Shown here in pieces: positions 37,432-46,483 of a stretch of DNA of 64,000 nucleotides. How positions within the stretch are numbered: the stretch's first letter is position 1; each line of letters starts with the position of its first letter. The translations under genes were made by a program, and so were the position numbers. The stretch is from an uncultured Pelagibacteraceae bacterium (lineage in GTDB: Bacteria; Pseudomonadota; Alphaproteobacteria; Pelagibacterales; Pelagibacteraceae). The stretch lies in assembly GCA_902557935.1 (NCBI GenBank), contig CACECJ010000001.1, forward strand, positions 267,736 to 331,735, given 5' to 3'. The notes beneath the pieces were generated by a model. That model did no database searches. It was not told where the DNA came from and saw only the letters and a program-made list of their open reading frames with translations.

Positions 37432-37478
37432 ACTAAATAATAATTAAATTTTTATATAAATATAATATAAGTTTAACC

Positions 37479-38624
37479 ATGAGTTTTAATTTAATAATTC
37501 TTGCAGGAGGAAATAGCCATAGGTTTAAGTCTAAAATTGGTAAACCATATCAAAAAATTGGAGGTAAATCATTAATTGAAATTAACATTAATAAAGCTCG
37601 AAATTTTAACAAAATCAAAAAGATTATTCTTGTCTACAACAAAAAAGATATAAAACGGGTCAAATCGTTAAATTTAAAAAATGTCAAATTAATTGCTGGT
37701 GGACAAACTAGACAACAATCTACGTTTAATGCTCTAAAATACCTAGTGAGTCAAAAAGAGATTTCTAAAGTATTGATTCATGATGTAGCTAGACCAAACT
37801 TTTCTAAAAAACTTTTTGCATCCATATTAAAAAATATGAGGAATTTTAAAGCAGTTGTTCCGAAAATAAAAATACAAGATGCAATAAAACAAATAATAGA
37901 CTCAAGTAAAGAAGAATACATAGTGGGGAAAAAAAGAGATAATTTATTTTTAACACAAACACCACAAGCCTTTAATTTAAAGGAAATATATCATTTACAC
38001 AGAACCAACTTTGGTAAATACAGGGATGATGATATTTCTTTATACATGGATCTTAATAGGGTTAAGTTTATTGAAGGTGAGAAAAGTAATTTTAAAATTA
38101 CGGATAAAGCAGATTTAGAACATCTTAGGAATATTTATGAGTCTAAACAAAATATTGGAATAGGGTTTGACGTACACAGACTAGTTCCTAAGAGAAAACT
38201 TTATTTGGCTGGTTTAAAAATAAAATCTAAATTAGGAACATTGGGGCACTCAGATGGTGATCCAGTTCTTCACTCTATTACTGATGCAATTTTAGGTGCT
38301 TGCCGTATGGGAGATATAGGACAAATGTTTTCAGATAAAAGTAAAAAATTTAAAAATATAAGATCTACTATTCTACTTAAAAAGGTAATAAATCAGATAA
38401 AGATGAAAGGATATTTTATAAATAATATCGATCTAAATATTATTACCCAAACACCAAAAATTAATAGTTTTAAAATTAGAATGATTAATAATATTTCTAA
38501 GCTTTGTGAAATTGCCAAAAATCAAATTAATATAAAAGGAAAAACAACTGAGAAATTAGGTGTCATAGGTAAAGAAAAAGCTATAGCGTGTGAAACAATA
38601 TGTTCAGTTATAAGGTATGATTAA
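37479..38624 (+). CDS. ispDF: Bifunctional IspD/IspF isoprenoid enzyme
   Basis: 381 residues. Residues 1-~220 form IspD (2-C-methyl-D-erythritol 4-phosphate cytidylyltransferase: ILAGGNSHRFKSKIGKPYQKIGG, HDVARP); from ~225 to the end it is IspF (MECDP synthase: IGIGFDVHRL, HSDGDPVLHSITDAILGA, TTEKLGVIGKEKAIACE). The fusion is common in alphaproteobacteria. It acts in the cytosolic MEP pathway. It is divergent from ntrY and overlaps pgpA by eight bases. Confidence 0.95.
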   Translation: MSFNLIILAGGNSHRFKSKIGKPYQKIGGKSLIEININKARNFNKIKKIILVYNKKDIKRVKSLNLKNVKLIAGGQTRQQSTFNALKYLVSQKEISKVLIHDVARPNFSKKLFASILKNMRNFKAVVPKIKIQDAIKQIIDSSKEEYIVGKKRDNLFLTQTPQAFNLKEIYHLHRTNFGKYRDDDISLYMDLNRVKFIEGEKSNFKITDKADLEHLRNIYESKQNIGIGFDVHRLVPKRKLYLAGLKIKSKLGTLGHSDGDPVLHSITDAILGACRMGDIGQMFSDKSKKFKNIRSTILLKKVINQIKMKGYFINNIDLNIITQTPKINSFKIRMINNISKLCEIAKNQINIKGKTTEKLGVIGKEKAIACETICSVIRYD

Positions 38625-39120
38625 AAAAATAAATTATTTATTTGTTACATGTTTTGGCATCGGATCTTTTAGATTTGCTCCAGGTACTATAGCTTCTCTT
38701 ATTACTACTATTTTTTTGTACAGTTTATTTCATATAGTTAATCTATCTAACATCATAATTTTAATAATTTTATCTATTGTTTTTATATATTCATTTTATG
38801 CAGTTTCTGAATATATAAAATATAACGAAAACAAAGATCCTAAAGAAATCGTAGTAGATGAATTTATTGGTCAATCTCTTCCAATTTATCTTTATGAAGT
38901 TTCACACGGCACATCAAAAGACTCGAAGGAAGCAGTTTTGTTTTATTTATATATTTTTATACTATTTAGATTTTTTGATATAAAAAAACCATTTCCAATT
39001 AATTTCTTTGATAAGAAATTTAAGAATAGTTTTGGCGTAATATTTGATGATGTAATTGCCGGATTTTATGTTGTTCTTACATTAATAATTTTTATGGTAA
39101 TTAAATCTAAGTTTCTGTAA
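38617..39120 (+). CDS. pgpA: Phosphatidylglycerophosphatase A
   Basis: 167-residue membrane phosphatase making phosphatidylglycerol. Motifs: GIGSFRFAPGTIASL, KDPKEIVVDEFIGQ (catalytic acidic residues) and FDDVIAG near the C terminus. About three hydrophobic helices. In alphaproteobacteria it often lies between ispDF and cinA, as here. Confidence 0.9.
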   Translation: MIKKINYLFVTCFGIGSFRFAPGTIASLITTIFLYSLFHIVNLSNIIILIILSIVFIYSFYAVSEYIKYNENKDPKEIVVDEFIGQSLPIYLYEVSHGTSKDSKEAVLFYLYIFILFRFFDIKKPFPINFFDKKFKNSFGVIFDDVIAGFYVVLTLIIFMVIKSKFL

Positions 39121-39596
39121 TGACTTTTAATAAAAAAATAATTTCATCGCTTAGAAGAAAAAAACTAAAAATTGCTATTGCTGAATCATGCACTGGAGGG
39201 ATGCTTTCAAGTATTATTACTTCAGTTAGCGGATCATCAAAAGTTTTTACAATGGGTTTGGTTACCTATTCTAATCAAGCCAAAACAGGGTTATTGAAAG
39301 TTCCTAAAAAAATAATTAAAAAATTTGGCGCTGTAAGTGTTCAATGTTGTTTGGCTATGGTTAATAACCTAAGCAAAATTAGTAAATCAAAAGTCTGTGT
39401 TTCAATAACAGGAATAGCTGGTCCTAAAGGAGGATCTAAACAAAAACCAGTGGGCTTGGTTTACATTGGAATTAGAGTTGGAAAAAGAGTTATTGTGCAT
39501 AAATGTAATTTTAAAAATAAAGGTAGAGCTTACATTCAAAGACAAACGGTAAAAAAATCACTCAATTTATTATCTAAATTGATTAGTGCCAATTAA
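39120..39596 (+). CDS. pncC: CinA C-terminal domain protein (nicotinamide-nucleotide amidase)
   Basis: 158 residues corresponding to the CinA C-terminal domain alone: AESCTGGMLSSIITSVSGSSKVF at the N terminus, VTYSNQAKTGLLKV, SITGIAGPKGGSKQKPVG and a nucleotide-binding-like end. PncC deamidates nicotinamide mononucleotide to nicotinate mononucleotide. The N-terminal MoCF_biosynth domain of full CinA is absent, a common situation in proteobacteria. Start overlaps the pgpA stop as TAATG. A 55-base gap to the next gene shows nothing. Confidence 0.88.
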   Translation: MTFNKKIISSLRRKKLKIAIAESCTGGMLSSIITSVSGSSKVFTMGLVTYSNQAKTGLLKVPKKIIKKFGAVSVQCCLAMVNNLSKISKSKVCVSITGIAGPKGGSKQKPVGLVYIGIRVGKRVIVHKCNFKNKGRAYIQRQTVKKSLNLLSKLISAN

Positions 39597-39651
39597 TTTC
39601 ACTGCCTAGAGTTTGCTCAAAAAATGCTCTTGTTTCTTTATCTGCTAAATT

Positions 39652-39963
39652 TTAAACCGGGTAGCTAAACTCTGGGTTAACAATTACATCTAAAAGATGT
39701 GCTGTAAAGCTGTTTAGCAATAAAAAGATACCAAAAGCTACTAGATAAAGGATAAAAACTAAAAAATTTCTAGCCCTTTTTCTCTCTAATAGTTTTTTAT
39801 CTTCGGGTATCCATTCTTTAGTTTTAGACTTAAAATCATAAGAGAACATCCAATAAGTTAAATTAGTTTCGTTAGGATCTCCTGTTCTAATTGTTTTAAT
39901 ATATGAAGATAAGAATTTAAAAGTTAAAATAAATAAGATTAATAAAGATGATATTGTAAACAT
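39652..39963 (-). CDS. Small membrane protein of unknown function
   Basis: 103 residues with two hydrophobic segments: FTISSLLILFILTFKFLSSYI at the N terminus and ARNFLVFILYLVAFGIFLLLNSF near residue 75. The middle part contains NLTYWMFSYDFKSKTKEWIPEDKKLLERKRAR, soluble and charged. I do not recognise a family. It overlaps the ratA stop as TAATG, so it is probably the last gene of a secG-to-ratA or lipA-ratA transcript. Function unknown. Confidence 0.65.
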   Translation of the reverse strand: MFTISSLLILFILTFKFLSSYIKTIRTGDPNETNLTYWMFSYDFKSKTKEWIPEDKKLLERKRARNFLVFILYLVAFGIFLLLNSFTAHLLDVIVNPEFSYPV

Positions 39964-40406
39964 TATTTATATAAATTAATTGCTCTTTCTTCAAAAGCTT
40001 TGGCAATTTTATTTAACCCAAGCTCAAAAGATTTTTTCATTATTCCATTCAAAATCGGATTTTTCAATTCAAAATCAATAAAAAACTCTAACTGTGTCGA
40101 ATTGTTAACTTCTTTAAATTTCCACTCATTTTTAAGATGTTTTAGTGGTCCATCAAGGTTAGTAACTATAATCGTATCTTTTTCTTTGTAATAAGATACG
40201 TGACTTGAAAAAGTTTCATTCAAAATGCTTTTCCCTACTTTTAAATCTCCATTAAAGGTTATTAAATCTGCACTTTCGTTTTTATCATAAATTTTACCTT
40301 CAATACACCATGGAACAAACTCTGGATATTTTTCGATATCAAGAACCATTTCAACTAATTGTTCTTTTTTACAAGGAATAATTTTTTTTATTGATGCGTA
40401 AGACAT
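39963..40406 (-). CDS. ratA: Coq10/RatA-family SRPBCC (START-like) protein
   Basis: 147 residues of the polyketide-cyclase/START fold. The beginning [30 protein letters not shown] and [15 protein letters not shown] match the Coq10/RatA group. In eukaryotes Coq10 binds ubiquinone; RatA was described as a ribosome-association factor. The lipA-coq10-cinA neighbourhood is typical of alphaproteobacteria, and a ubiquinone-related role is the better guess here. The start overlaps lipA by 19 bases; an internal start would cut the conserved N terminus. Confidence 0.85.
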   Translation of the reverse strand: MSYASIKKIIPCKKEQLVEMVLDIEKYPEFVPWCIEGKIYDKNESADLITFNGDLKVGKSILNETFSSHVSYYKEKDTIIVTNLDGPLKHLKNEWKFKEVNNSTQLEFFIDFELKNPILNGIMKKSFELGLNKIAKAFEERAINLYK

Positions 40407-41332
40407 TCAAGCTGTTTGTTTCTTGCGTCTTGCAATTTCCTAAAATCTTCATCTGCGTGATAAGAAGATCTTGTGAGAGGTGATGAAGAAACAAGTAAAA
40501 ACCCTTTTGTCTTTGCAATATTCTCAAACTCGTTAAATTCTTCGGGATGGTAGTATCGATTTAGTGGATGATGTTTAGGAGAAGGTTGTAAGTATTGGCC
40601 TATAGTAATAAAATCAACTTCAGCAGATCTAAGATCATCCATAACTTGAATTACTTCATCTTTATTTTCACCTAGACCAACCATTATTCCAGATTTTGTA
40701 AAAACTTTTTTATTAGATTTTTTTGCGTTCTTTAAAAGCTCCAAAGAAGCAAAGTATCGCGCGCCTGGTCTAACTGTAGTATAAAGTCTGGGGACTGTTT
40801 CTATATTATGATTAAAAACATCAAGATTAGCTTCTAAAACTTTTTTATAAGCATCACCTTTTCTTAAAAAATCAGGCGTTAAGACTTCGATAGATGTTTT
40901 GGGATTTTTTTCTCTAATAGCTTGAACAACTTTATAAAAATGCTCTGATCCACCATCATCAAGATCATCTCTGTCTACCGAGGTGATAACTACATGTTTT
41001 AAATTTAAGCTTTTTACAGCTTTAGCAATTTTAGCTGGTTCATAAATATCTAAATCATTTGGTTTTCCAGTTTTCACATCGCAAAACGCACATGCCCTTG
41101 TACATGTATCCCCCATGATCATGAATGTTGCGTGTTTTTTGCTCCAACATTCAGTAATATTTGGGCAGTTTGCTTCCTGACAAACAGTAACAAGATTATT
41201 TTGATTAACTACTTGTTTCGTTTGGAAGAAAATTTGTGAGTCTACTATCTTTGATCTAATCCATTCTGGCTTTTTTTTAATTGGATTGATTGGTTTGTTG
41301 ACTTTTTCCGGATGTCTAGGTTTCTGGCTCAT
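40388..41332 (-). CDS. lipA: Lipoyl synthase
   Basis: Radical SAM enzyme inserting two sulfurs into octanoyl groups on 2-oxoacid dehydrogenases and GcvH. 314 residues. Auxiliary cluster Cys in [12 protein letters not shown], radical SAM cluster in [10 protein letters not shown], and RSSYHAD at the C terminus, all standard. Overlaps ftsB by four bases. In relatives pdhA-pdhB-pdhC-lpd usually separate ftsB and lipA, but here they are absent. Confidence 0.95.
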   Translation of the reverse strand: MSQKPRHPEKVNKPINPIKKKPEWIRSKIVDSQIFFQTKQVVNQNNLVTVCQEANCPNITECWSKKHATFMIMGDTCTRACAFCDVKTGKPNDLDIYEPAKIAKAVKSLNLKHVVITSVDRDDLDDGGSEHFYKVVQAIREKNPKTSIEVLTPDFLRKGDAYKKVLEANLDVFNHNIETVPRLYTTVRPGARYFASLELLKNAKKSNKKVFTKSGIMVGLGENKDEVIQVMDDLRSAEVDFITIGQYLQPSPKHHPLNRYYHPEEFNEFENIAKTKGFLLVSSSPLTRSSYHADEDFRKLQDARNKQLECLTHQ

Positions 41333-41622
41333 TTTAATTTAATAATAATCTCATCTTTTGTTCCATATTTAAATTTTTCTCTGTAGAGCATGTCTAAATA
41401 ATCAAAATCATTTTTTTTAATCAATGCTATTTTATGCTCCAAGTCGTCTAATTTACTTATCAGCTCTTTTTCTTTATTCTTAAGTTCTTTATAAACATTT
41501 TTTTTATCGAAATAAGAGATTAAACCTCTTTCGCCTCCAATCAAATTAATACCTATGTAAAGAGTAAAAAAGATATTAAATAATACAAATTTTTTTTTCT
41601 TTAAACTTTCAATAAGTCGCAT
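41329..41622 (-). CDS. ftsB: FtsB/DivIC-like septum formation protein
   Basis: 97 residues. A short basic cytosolic N terminus ([12 protein letters not shown]), one membrane helix ([18 protein letters not shown]), then a predicted coiled coil ([26 protein letters not shown]) and the closing [20 protein letters not shown]. This layout is the FtsB/DivIC family, a cell-division scaffold partner of FtsL. The position after eno is classical. Confidence 0.87.
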   Translation of the reverse strand: MRLIESLKKKKFVLFNIFFTLYIGINLIGGERGLISYFDKKNVYKELKNKEKELISKLDDLEHKIALIKKNDFDYLDMLYREKFKYGTKDEIIIKLK

Positions 41623-41625
41623 CTA

Positions 41626-42882
41626 TTAGATTTTAGCCATTTTGGCTTGATTGCCAAGTTCTTCCTCAATACGCAATAACCTGTTGTATTTAGCTACTCT
41701 TTCAGATCTTGCCAAAGATCCAGTTTTAATTTGAGAGGACATTGTAGCCGAAGCCAAATCAGCAATAAATGTATCTTCACTGTCGCCTGACCTGTGCGAA
41801 ATGATTGTTTTAAAATTTGCAGTTTTAGCCATTGATATTACCTCTAGAGTTTCAGTTAACGTTCCAATTTGATTAGGTTTAACTAAAATAGAATTTGCTG
41901 ACTTTTCTTTAATTCCTTTGTTCAAACGCTTTGAATTAGTAACAAATAGATCATCTCCCACTATCTGAACATTGCTCCCTATTTCGTTTGTAATTTTTTT
42001 CCATGAATCCCAGTCCTCTTCAGCAAAAGGATCCTCGATTGATTTTATAGGATAACTAGATGTTAATTTTTTGTAGTAACCAATATTGTCTTCAACTGAT
42101 GTATAACTTGAAGATTGAATTGAGTATTCACCTTTCTCATTAATTAATTCATTAGCTGCTACATCCAAACAAATAACTATATCTTTGCCAGGTTTAAGAT
42201 TTGACTTTTCAATTGAATTAACGATTAATTCTAAGGCTTGCTCGTTGGTATTGATTGATGGAGCGAATCCACCCTCATCGCCTACATTTGTAAGCATCTT
42301 TTTAGATTTTAATAAACTTTTTAAACTTTGAATAACAATATAACACTTCTCTATAGCGTCCATAAAATTTTTAGCTGAGTCAGGTCTAATCATAAATTCT
42401 TGAATGTTTAAGTCATTGTCTGCATGTGCACCACCATTAATTATATTCATAAGTGGTATAGGTAAAGAAAAATTATTTCCCAAGTATTTGAATAGAGATT
42501 TTTTGTTTGATAAAGCTGAACATTTTGAATTCGCTAGTGAAACTGCTAGAGTGGCATTAGCTCCTAAGTTTGTTTTATTTTCACTTCCATCTAATTCTAA
42601 TAAAACTTTATCAATTTTTTTTTGATCATTTGATTCAAGTCCTTTTAGTTTATTTGAAATTTGATTATTTATATTTTCAACAGCAATATTTACACTTTTA
42701 CCTAAAAATTTATTCTTATCTCCGTCTCTAAGTTCGTGGGCCTCAAATGCACCTGTTGATGCACCCGATGGAGATATCGCAGTGGCAGATATATCATTTT
42801 CCAAAAAAACTTCAGCCTCTACTGTTGGATTTCCTCTGCTGTCAAAGACCTGTCTACCTTTTATGCTTTTAATTTTTGCCAT
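41626..42882 (-). CDS. eno: Enolase
   Basis: Converts 2-phosphoglycerate to phosphoenolpyruvate. 418 residues. Motifs: GRQVFDSRGNPTVEAEV, SGASTGAFEA, NGGAHADN (catalytic), VGDEGGFAP, EDPFAEEDWDSW, VGDDLFVTN and the C-terminal SHRSGDSEDTFIADLA. Follows kdsA closely. With pyk, gap, tpiA and pfkA in this window the lower and upper glycolytic steps are well represented. Confidence 0.97.
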   Translation of the reverse strand: MAKIKSIKGRQVFDSRGNPTVEAEVFLENDISATAISPSGASTGAFEAHELRDGDKNKFLGKSVNIAVENINNQISNKLKGLESNDQKKIDKVLLELDGSENKTNLGANATLAVSLANSKCSALSNKKSLFKYLGNNFSLPIPLMNIINGGAHADNDLNIQEFMIRPDSAKNFMDAIEKCYIVIQSLKSLLKSKKMLTNVGDEGGFAPSINTNEQALELIVNSIEKSNLKPGKDIVICLDVAANELINEKGEYSIQSSSYTSVEDNIGYYKKLTSSYPIKSIEDPFAEEDWDSWKKITNEIGSNVQIVGDDLFVTNSKRLNKGIKEKSANSILVKPNQIGTLTETLEVISMAKTANFKTIISHRSGDSEDTFIADLASATMSSQIKTGSLARSERVAKYNRLLRIEEELGNQAKMAKI

Positions 42883-42884
42883 TC

Positions 42885-43706
42885 TTATTTAACTATCTTG
42901 TCGATCTCTGCAAGTTTTTTTAGCAAAGTTTTAACTTCATTTATTGGAACCATATTTGGTCCATCTGAAGGTGCATTATCTGGATCTTCATGGGTTTCCA
43001 TAAAAATTGCTCCAACACCAACAGCTATTGCTGCTCTTGCTAGATGAGGAACAAACTCTCTTTGTCCGCCACTTTTCTCACCCATGCCGCCTGGTTGCTG
43101 CACTGAATGTGTAGCATCAAAAACAATTGGAAACCCAAATTTAGACATTATTGGCAAAGATCTCATGTCCGACACAAGAGTATTATAACCAAAGCTAGCT
43201 CCTCTCTCAGTAATCAATATATTTTTATTACCAGTGTCTTCAATTTTTTTAATTACATTAGCCATATCCCAAGGAGCTAAAAATTGTCCTTTCTTTACAT
43301 TTATAATTTTACCTGTTTTTGCTGCAGCGATTAATAAATCGGTTTGTCTGCACAAAAAAGCAGGAATTTGTAAAACGTCAACGTGATTAGCAACAACTGA
43401 ACATTGATCTGCTGTATGAACATCAGTTAAAACTGGAATTCCAACCTCTTCTCTTATCTTATCAAAAATTGGAAGCGATTTATCTAAACCTAAACCTCTT
43501 TTGCCTTTTAAACTTGTTCTGTTTGCTTTATCAAAAGATGTTTTGTATATGAGATTTATCCCTAAATCACCCGTAATTTTTTTTAGTTCTGTTGAAATTT
43601 TTATCGCATGGTCTTCGCTTTCCAGCTGGCAGGGTCCAGCAATTAATGTAAATGGTTTATTGTTAGCAATTTCAAAATTAGAGCATTTTACTTTATGATT
43701 AGTCAT
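42885..43706 (-). CDS. kdsA: 3-deoxy-D-manno-octulosonate 8-phosphate synthase
   Basis: Condenses phosphoenolpyruvate and arabinose 5-phosphate for the Kdo of lipopolysaccharide. 273 residues. Motifs: [55 protein letters not shown] and [12 protein letters not shown]. It confirms an outer membrane with Kdo lipid A. Overlaps pyrG by four bases and precedes eno. Confidence 0.95.
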   Translation of the reverse strand: MTNHKVKCSNFEIANNKPFTLIAGPCQLESEDHAIKISTELKKITGDLGINLIYKTSFDKANRTSLKGKRGLGLDKSLPIFDKIREEVGIPVLTDVHTADQCSVVANHVDVLQIPAFLCRQTDLLIAAAKTGKIINVKKGQFLAPWDMANVIKKIEDTGNKNILITERGASFGYNTLVSDMRSLPIMSKFGFPIVFDATHSVQQPGGMGEKSGGQREFVPHLARAAIAVGVGAIFMETHEDPDNAPSDGPNMVPINEVKTLLKKLAEIDKIVK

Positions 43707-45325
43707 TTTTCTGATTTTACTTTTGCAGCTTTAATAAATGAGGAGAATAAAGGATGTGGCTTTAAAGGTCTAGATTTAAATTCAGGATGAAATTGAACTC
43801 CTATAAACCACGGATGATCTTTCAATTCTATAGTTTCTGGTAGTTTTTTATCTGGAGAAAGTCCTGAAAAGATCATTCCTTTATTTTCAAATTTCTCTTT
43901 AAAATTAATATTAACTTCATACCTGTGACGATGTCTTTCATATATTTTATATGATTTGTAAATTTTGCTTATTTTTGTGTCTTTTTTAAGTCTTGCTTCA
44001 TAACTTCCTAAACGCATAGTGCCTCCTAAATCTTTATTAGTTCCTCTTATTAATTTGCCGTCTTTTATCCATTCATTCATTAGACCAACAACTGATGCTT
44101 TGGAGGGTCCAAATTCACTAGATGTTGCTTTTTTGATATTTAATTTGTTTCTAGCAAATTCAATTACGGCCATTTGCATACCAAAGCAAATCCCAAGAAA
44201 AGGTACCTTATTTTCTCTAGCGTATTTTACTGCAGCTATTTTTCCTTCTGTTCCTCTCTTTCCGAAACCACCTGGTATCAAAATTCCAGATACATTTTTA
44301 AGTTTATTTTTAATTTCACCAGGCTGTAAAAAATCGGATTCTATTCTAACCAAGTTAACCTTTAAATTGTTAGCGATACCTCCATGCGTTAAAGCTTCAT
44401 CCAAAGATTTATAAGCATCTTTAAGTTCAACGTATTTTCCTATTATTGCAATATTTACTCTCTTTTTTGAATTTAAAACTGAGTATGTAATATGTCTCCA
44501 AGGAGCAAGGTTTACTCTCTTTCTAGATTTTATTTTAAAAAATTTTAAAACCCTCTCATCTAATTTTTCTTTATTAAAGCTAATTGGAGCCTCATAAATT
44601 GTCCTTACATCAACTGTTTCGATAACATCATCGATTGAAACGTTGCAGAATAATGAAATTTTTTTTCTTTGGTCAAGCGGAATAGTTCTTTCAGACCTAC
44701 AAATAATTATATCTGGCTGAATTCCGATGCTCCTTAGTTCTTTAACAGAATGTTGGGTTGGCTTAGTCTTAATCTCATCAGAGGCTTTCATATAAGGAAC
44801 CAGAGTAAGGTGAATAAATAAAGTATTTTTTCTTTTTACTTCGTTTGAAAATTGTCTGATTGCTTCAAGAAAAGGGAGGCTTTCTATATCACCAACTGTT
44901 CCTCCTATTTCGCAAATAACAAAATCTTCTTTTGCTACATCATTTTTAATGAATTCTTTTATTCTATTAGTGATATGAGGAATAACTTGAACTGTTTTAC
45001 CTAAATATTTACCTTGACGTTCTCTTTTTATTACATCGCTATAAATTTTCCCTGTTGTGATATTATCGGTTTTTTTAGCAGAGTTTCCTGAAAATCTCTC
45101 GTAGTGTCCTAAATCTAAATCAGTTTCTGCTCCATCATCAGTTACAAAAACCTCTCCATGCTGAAACGGGCTCATGGTTCCCGGATCTACATTTAAATAC
45201 GGATCTAGTTTTCTTATTCTTACCTTATAACCTCTTGATTGTAGTAGGTAGGATAAAGATGCAGATGATAATCCTTTTCCTAAAGATGAAACCACGCCGC
45301 CAGTTACGAATATATATCGCGCCAT
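43703..45325 (-). CDS. pyrG: CTP synthase
   Basis: Amination of UTP to CTP. 540 residues. Synthetase domain starts [18 protein letters not shown] with [19 protein letters not shown]; the glutaminase domain has the catalytic GICFGMQ and a closing [10 protein letters not shown]-terminal CTP feedback site residues fall in the first ~180 residues. Located between secG and kdsA, the usual alphaproteobacterial order. Confidence 0.97.
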   Translation of the reverse strand: MARYIFVTGGVVSSLGKGLSSASLSYLLQSRGYKVRIRKLDPYLNVDPGTMSPFQHGEVFVTDDGAETDLDLGHYERFSGNSAKKTDNITTGKIYSDVIKRERQGKYLGKTVQVIPHITNRIKEFIKNDVAKEDFVICEIGGTVGDIESLPFLEAIRQFSNEVKRKNTLFIHLTLVPYMKASDEIKTKPTQHSVKELRSIGIQPDIIICRSERTIPLDQRKKISLFCNVSIDDVIETVDVRTIYEAPISFNKEKLDERVLKFFKIKSRKRVNLAPWRHITYSVLNSKKRVNIAIIGKYVELKDAYKSLDEALTHGGIANNLKVNLVRIESDFLQPGEIKNKLKNVSGILIPGGFGKRGTEGKIAAVKYARENKVPFLGICFGMQMAVIEFARNKLNIKKATSSEFGPSKASVVGLMNEWIKDGKLIRGTNKDLGGTMRLGSYEARLKKDTKISKIYKSYKIYERHRHRYEVNINFKEKFENKGMIFSGLSPDKKLPETIELKDHPWFIGVQFHPEFKSRPLKPHPLFSSFIKAAKVKSEK

Positions 45326-45369
45326 GGAAGTATGTTATACTTCAATAATTAAAAATTACAAAATGATAA

Positions 45370-45669
45370 TTACTTGGATTGTGGGATTTGTGGAAGATTA
45401 GAATTTTCTTCCTCCTCTTTCTCTAACACTGACTGTGTTTCACGCAACTCGTCTCTTGAAATTGCTACAATTGCAATACTTACAATTATAAATAATGCAG
45501 CAATTATAGAGGTAAATTTAGTTAAAAAAGTTCCAACTGATCGTGCTGATGTAAAATTATCTTGTGAAACACCTAAACCCAGTGCTCCACCTTCGGATCT
45601 TTGAAGCAAAACTGCAATAATTAATATAATTGCAAGAATGATGTTAACTAATATAAGTAAACTTTCCAT
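45370..45669 (-). CDS. secG: Preprotein translocase subunit SecG
   Basis: 99 residues with two membrane helices: LLILVNIILAIILIIAVLLQ and FTSIIAALFIIVSIAIVAI. Between them, RSEGGALGLG matches SecG. A charged tail (ETQSVLEKEEEENSNLPQIPQ) follows. Its place after tpiA and before pyrG supports the call. Helps SecYEG export. Confidence 0.92.
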   Translation of the reverse strand: MESLLILVNIILAIILIIAVLLQRSEGGALGLGVSQDNFTSARSVGTFLTKFTSIIAALFIIVSIAIVAISRDELRETQSVLEKEEEENSNLPQIPQSK

Positions 45670-45674
45670 GATGC

Positions 45675-46418
45675 TTATCTATAGTAATTCTTTATTATAT
45701 CAATAAATTTTTTTGAGGATTTTGATGCGCCTCCAATCAAAAAACCATCTATTTCTCTGATTTCCCTGAAAATTTCAACATTGTTTCCATCGACGGATCC
45801 CCCATAAAGCACGGGAGGACTCTTTCCTTTAAATATATTTTTTAACACTTTTTTAATGTGCATTGTTGTATTCTCAAGCTCGATTTTAGTTGGAATTTTT
45901 CCAGTTCCTATTGACCAAATAGGCTCGTATGCAACTATGATATTAGAAATTCTAAATTTTTTTTCTAAAACTTTAGAAATTTGTCTTTTTAAAGCACTTA
46001 AAGTTTTTTTATTTCTTTTTTCTGTTTTATTTTCACCAATGCAAAAAACAACTCTTAAATTATTTTTAAGTGCAAATTGAACTTTAGCTTTTAGCATCTC
46101 ATTTGTATCACCTTCACTTCGATTGTCGGAATGCCCTATTAAAGTGTATCTAGCTCCAACTTTTTTAATCATATATGGACTTATAGCGGCTGTATTAGAT
46201 GAAAAATAATCTTTTTGATAACAATTTTGGGACCCTATAGAGATTTTTTTATTTTTAAAATGTTTAGCATAACTCTCAATAAGGGTGTAAGGTGGTGTAA
46301 TAATTACTCTATATTTACTGCGGTTCTTATCTTTTGAATAATAAGAATTAATTTTATTGAGTATATTTATAGAATTTGGAACACCAAACATTTTCCAATT
46401 TCCAATAAAATATTTCAT
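45675..46418 (-). CDS. tpiA: Triosephosphate isomerase
   Basis: Interconverts dihydroxyacetone phosphate and glyceraldehyde 3-phosphate. 247 residues. N-terminal IGNWKMFG (catalytic Lys), IGHSDNRSEG (catalytic His; HSERR is commoner), and AYEPIWSIGTGKIPT (catalytic Glu), ending with LYGGSVDGNNVE and GFLIGGASK. First gene of the tpiA-secG-pyrG-kdsA-eno-ftsB-lipA-ratA run; divergent from the ppiD-like gene over 65 bases. Confidence 0.95.
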   Translation of the reverse strand: MKYFIGNWKMFGVPNSINILNKINSYYSKDKNRSKYRVIITPPYTLIESYAKHFKNKKISIGSQNCYQKDYFSSNTAAISPYMIKKVGARYTLIGHSDNRSEGDTNEMLKAKVQFALKNNLRVVFCIGENKTEKRNKKTLSALKRQISKVLEKKFRISNIIVAYEPIWSIGTGKIPTKIELENTTMHIKKVLKNIFKGKSPPVLYGGSVDGNNVEIFREIREIDGFLIGGASKSSKKFIDIIKNYYR

Positions 46419-46483
46419 TATTTGCCTTAATATAAATTTTAATCTATAGGTGTATAATTTTAAAAACTTAATAAATTATTATA

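Noticed and set aside
40388..40406. 19-base overlap of ratA with lipA as a sign of a wrong start
   Set aside because: The overlapped codons give the conserved beginning of the Coq10/RatA fold, and no suitable start codon lies just downstream.
43703..45325. Possible mobile element or transferred island among housekeeping genes
   Set aside because: No transposase, integrase, terminal repeats or composition break was seen. Gene order follows the usual alphaproteobacterial pattern.
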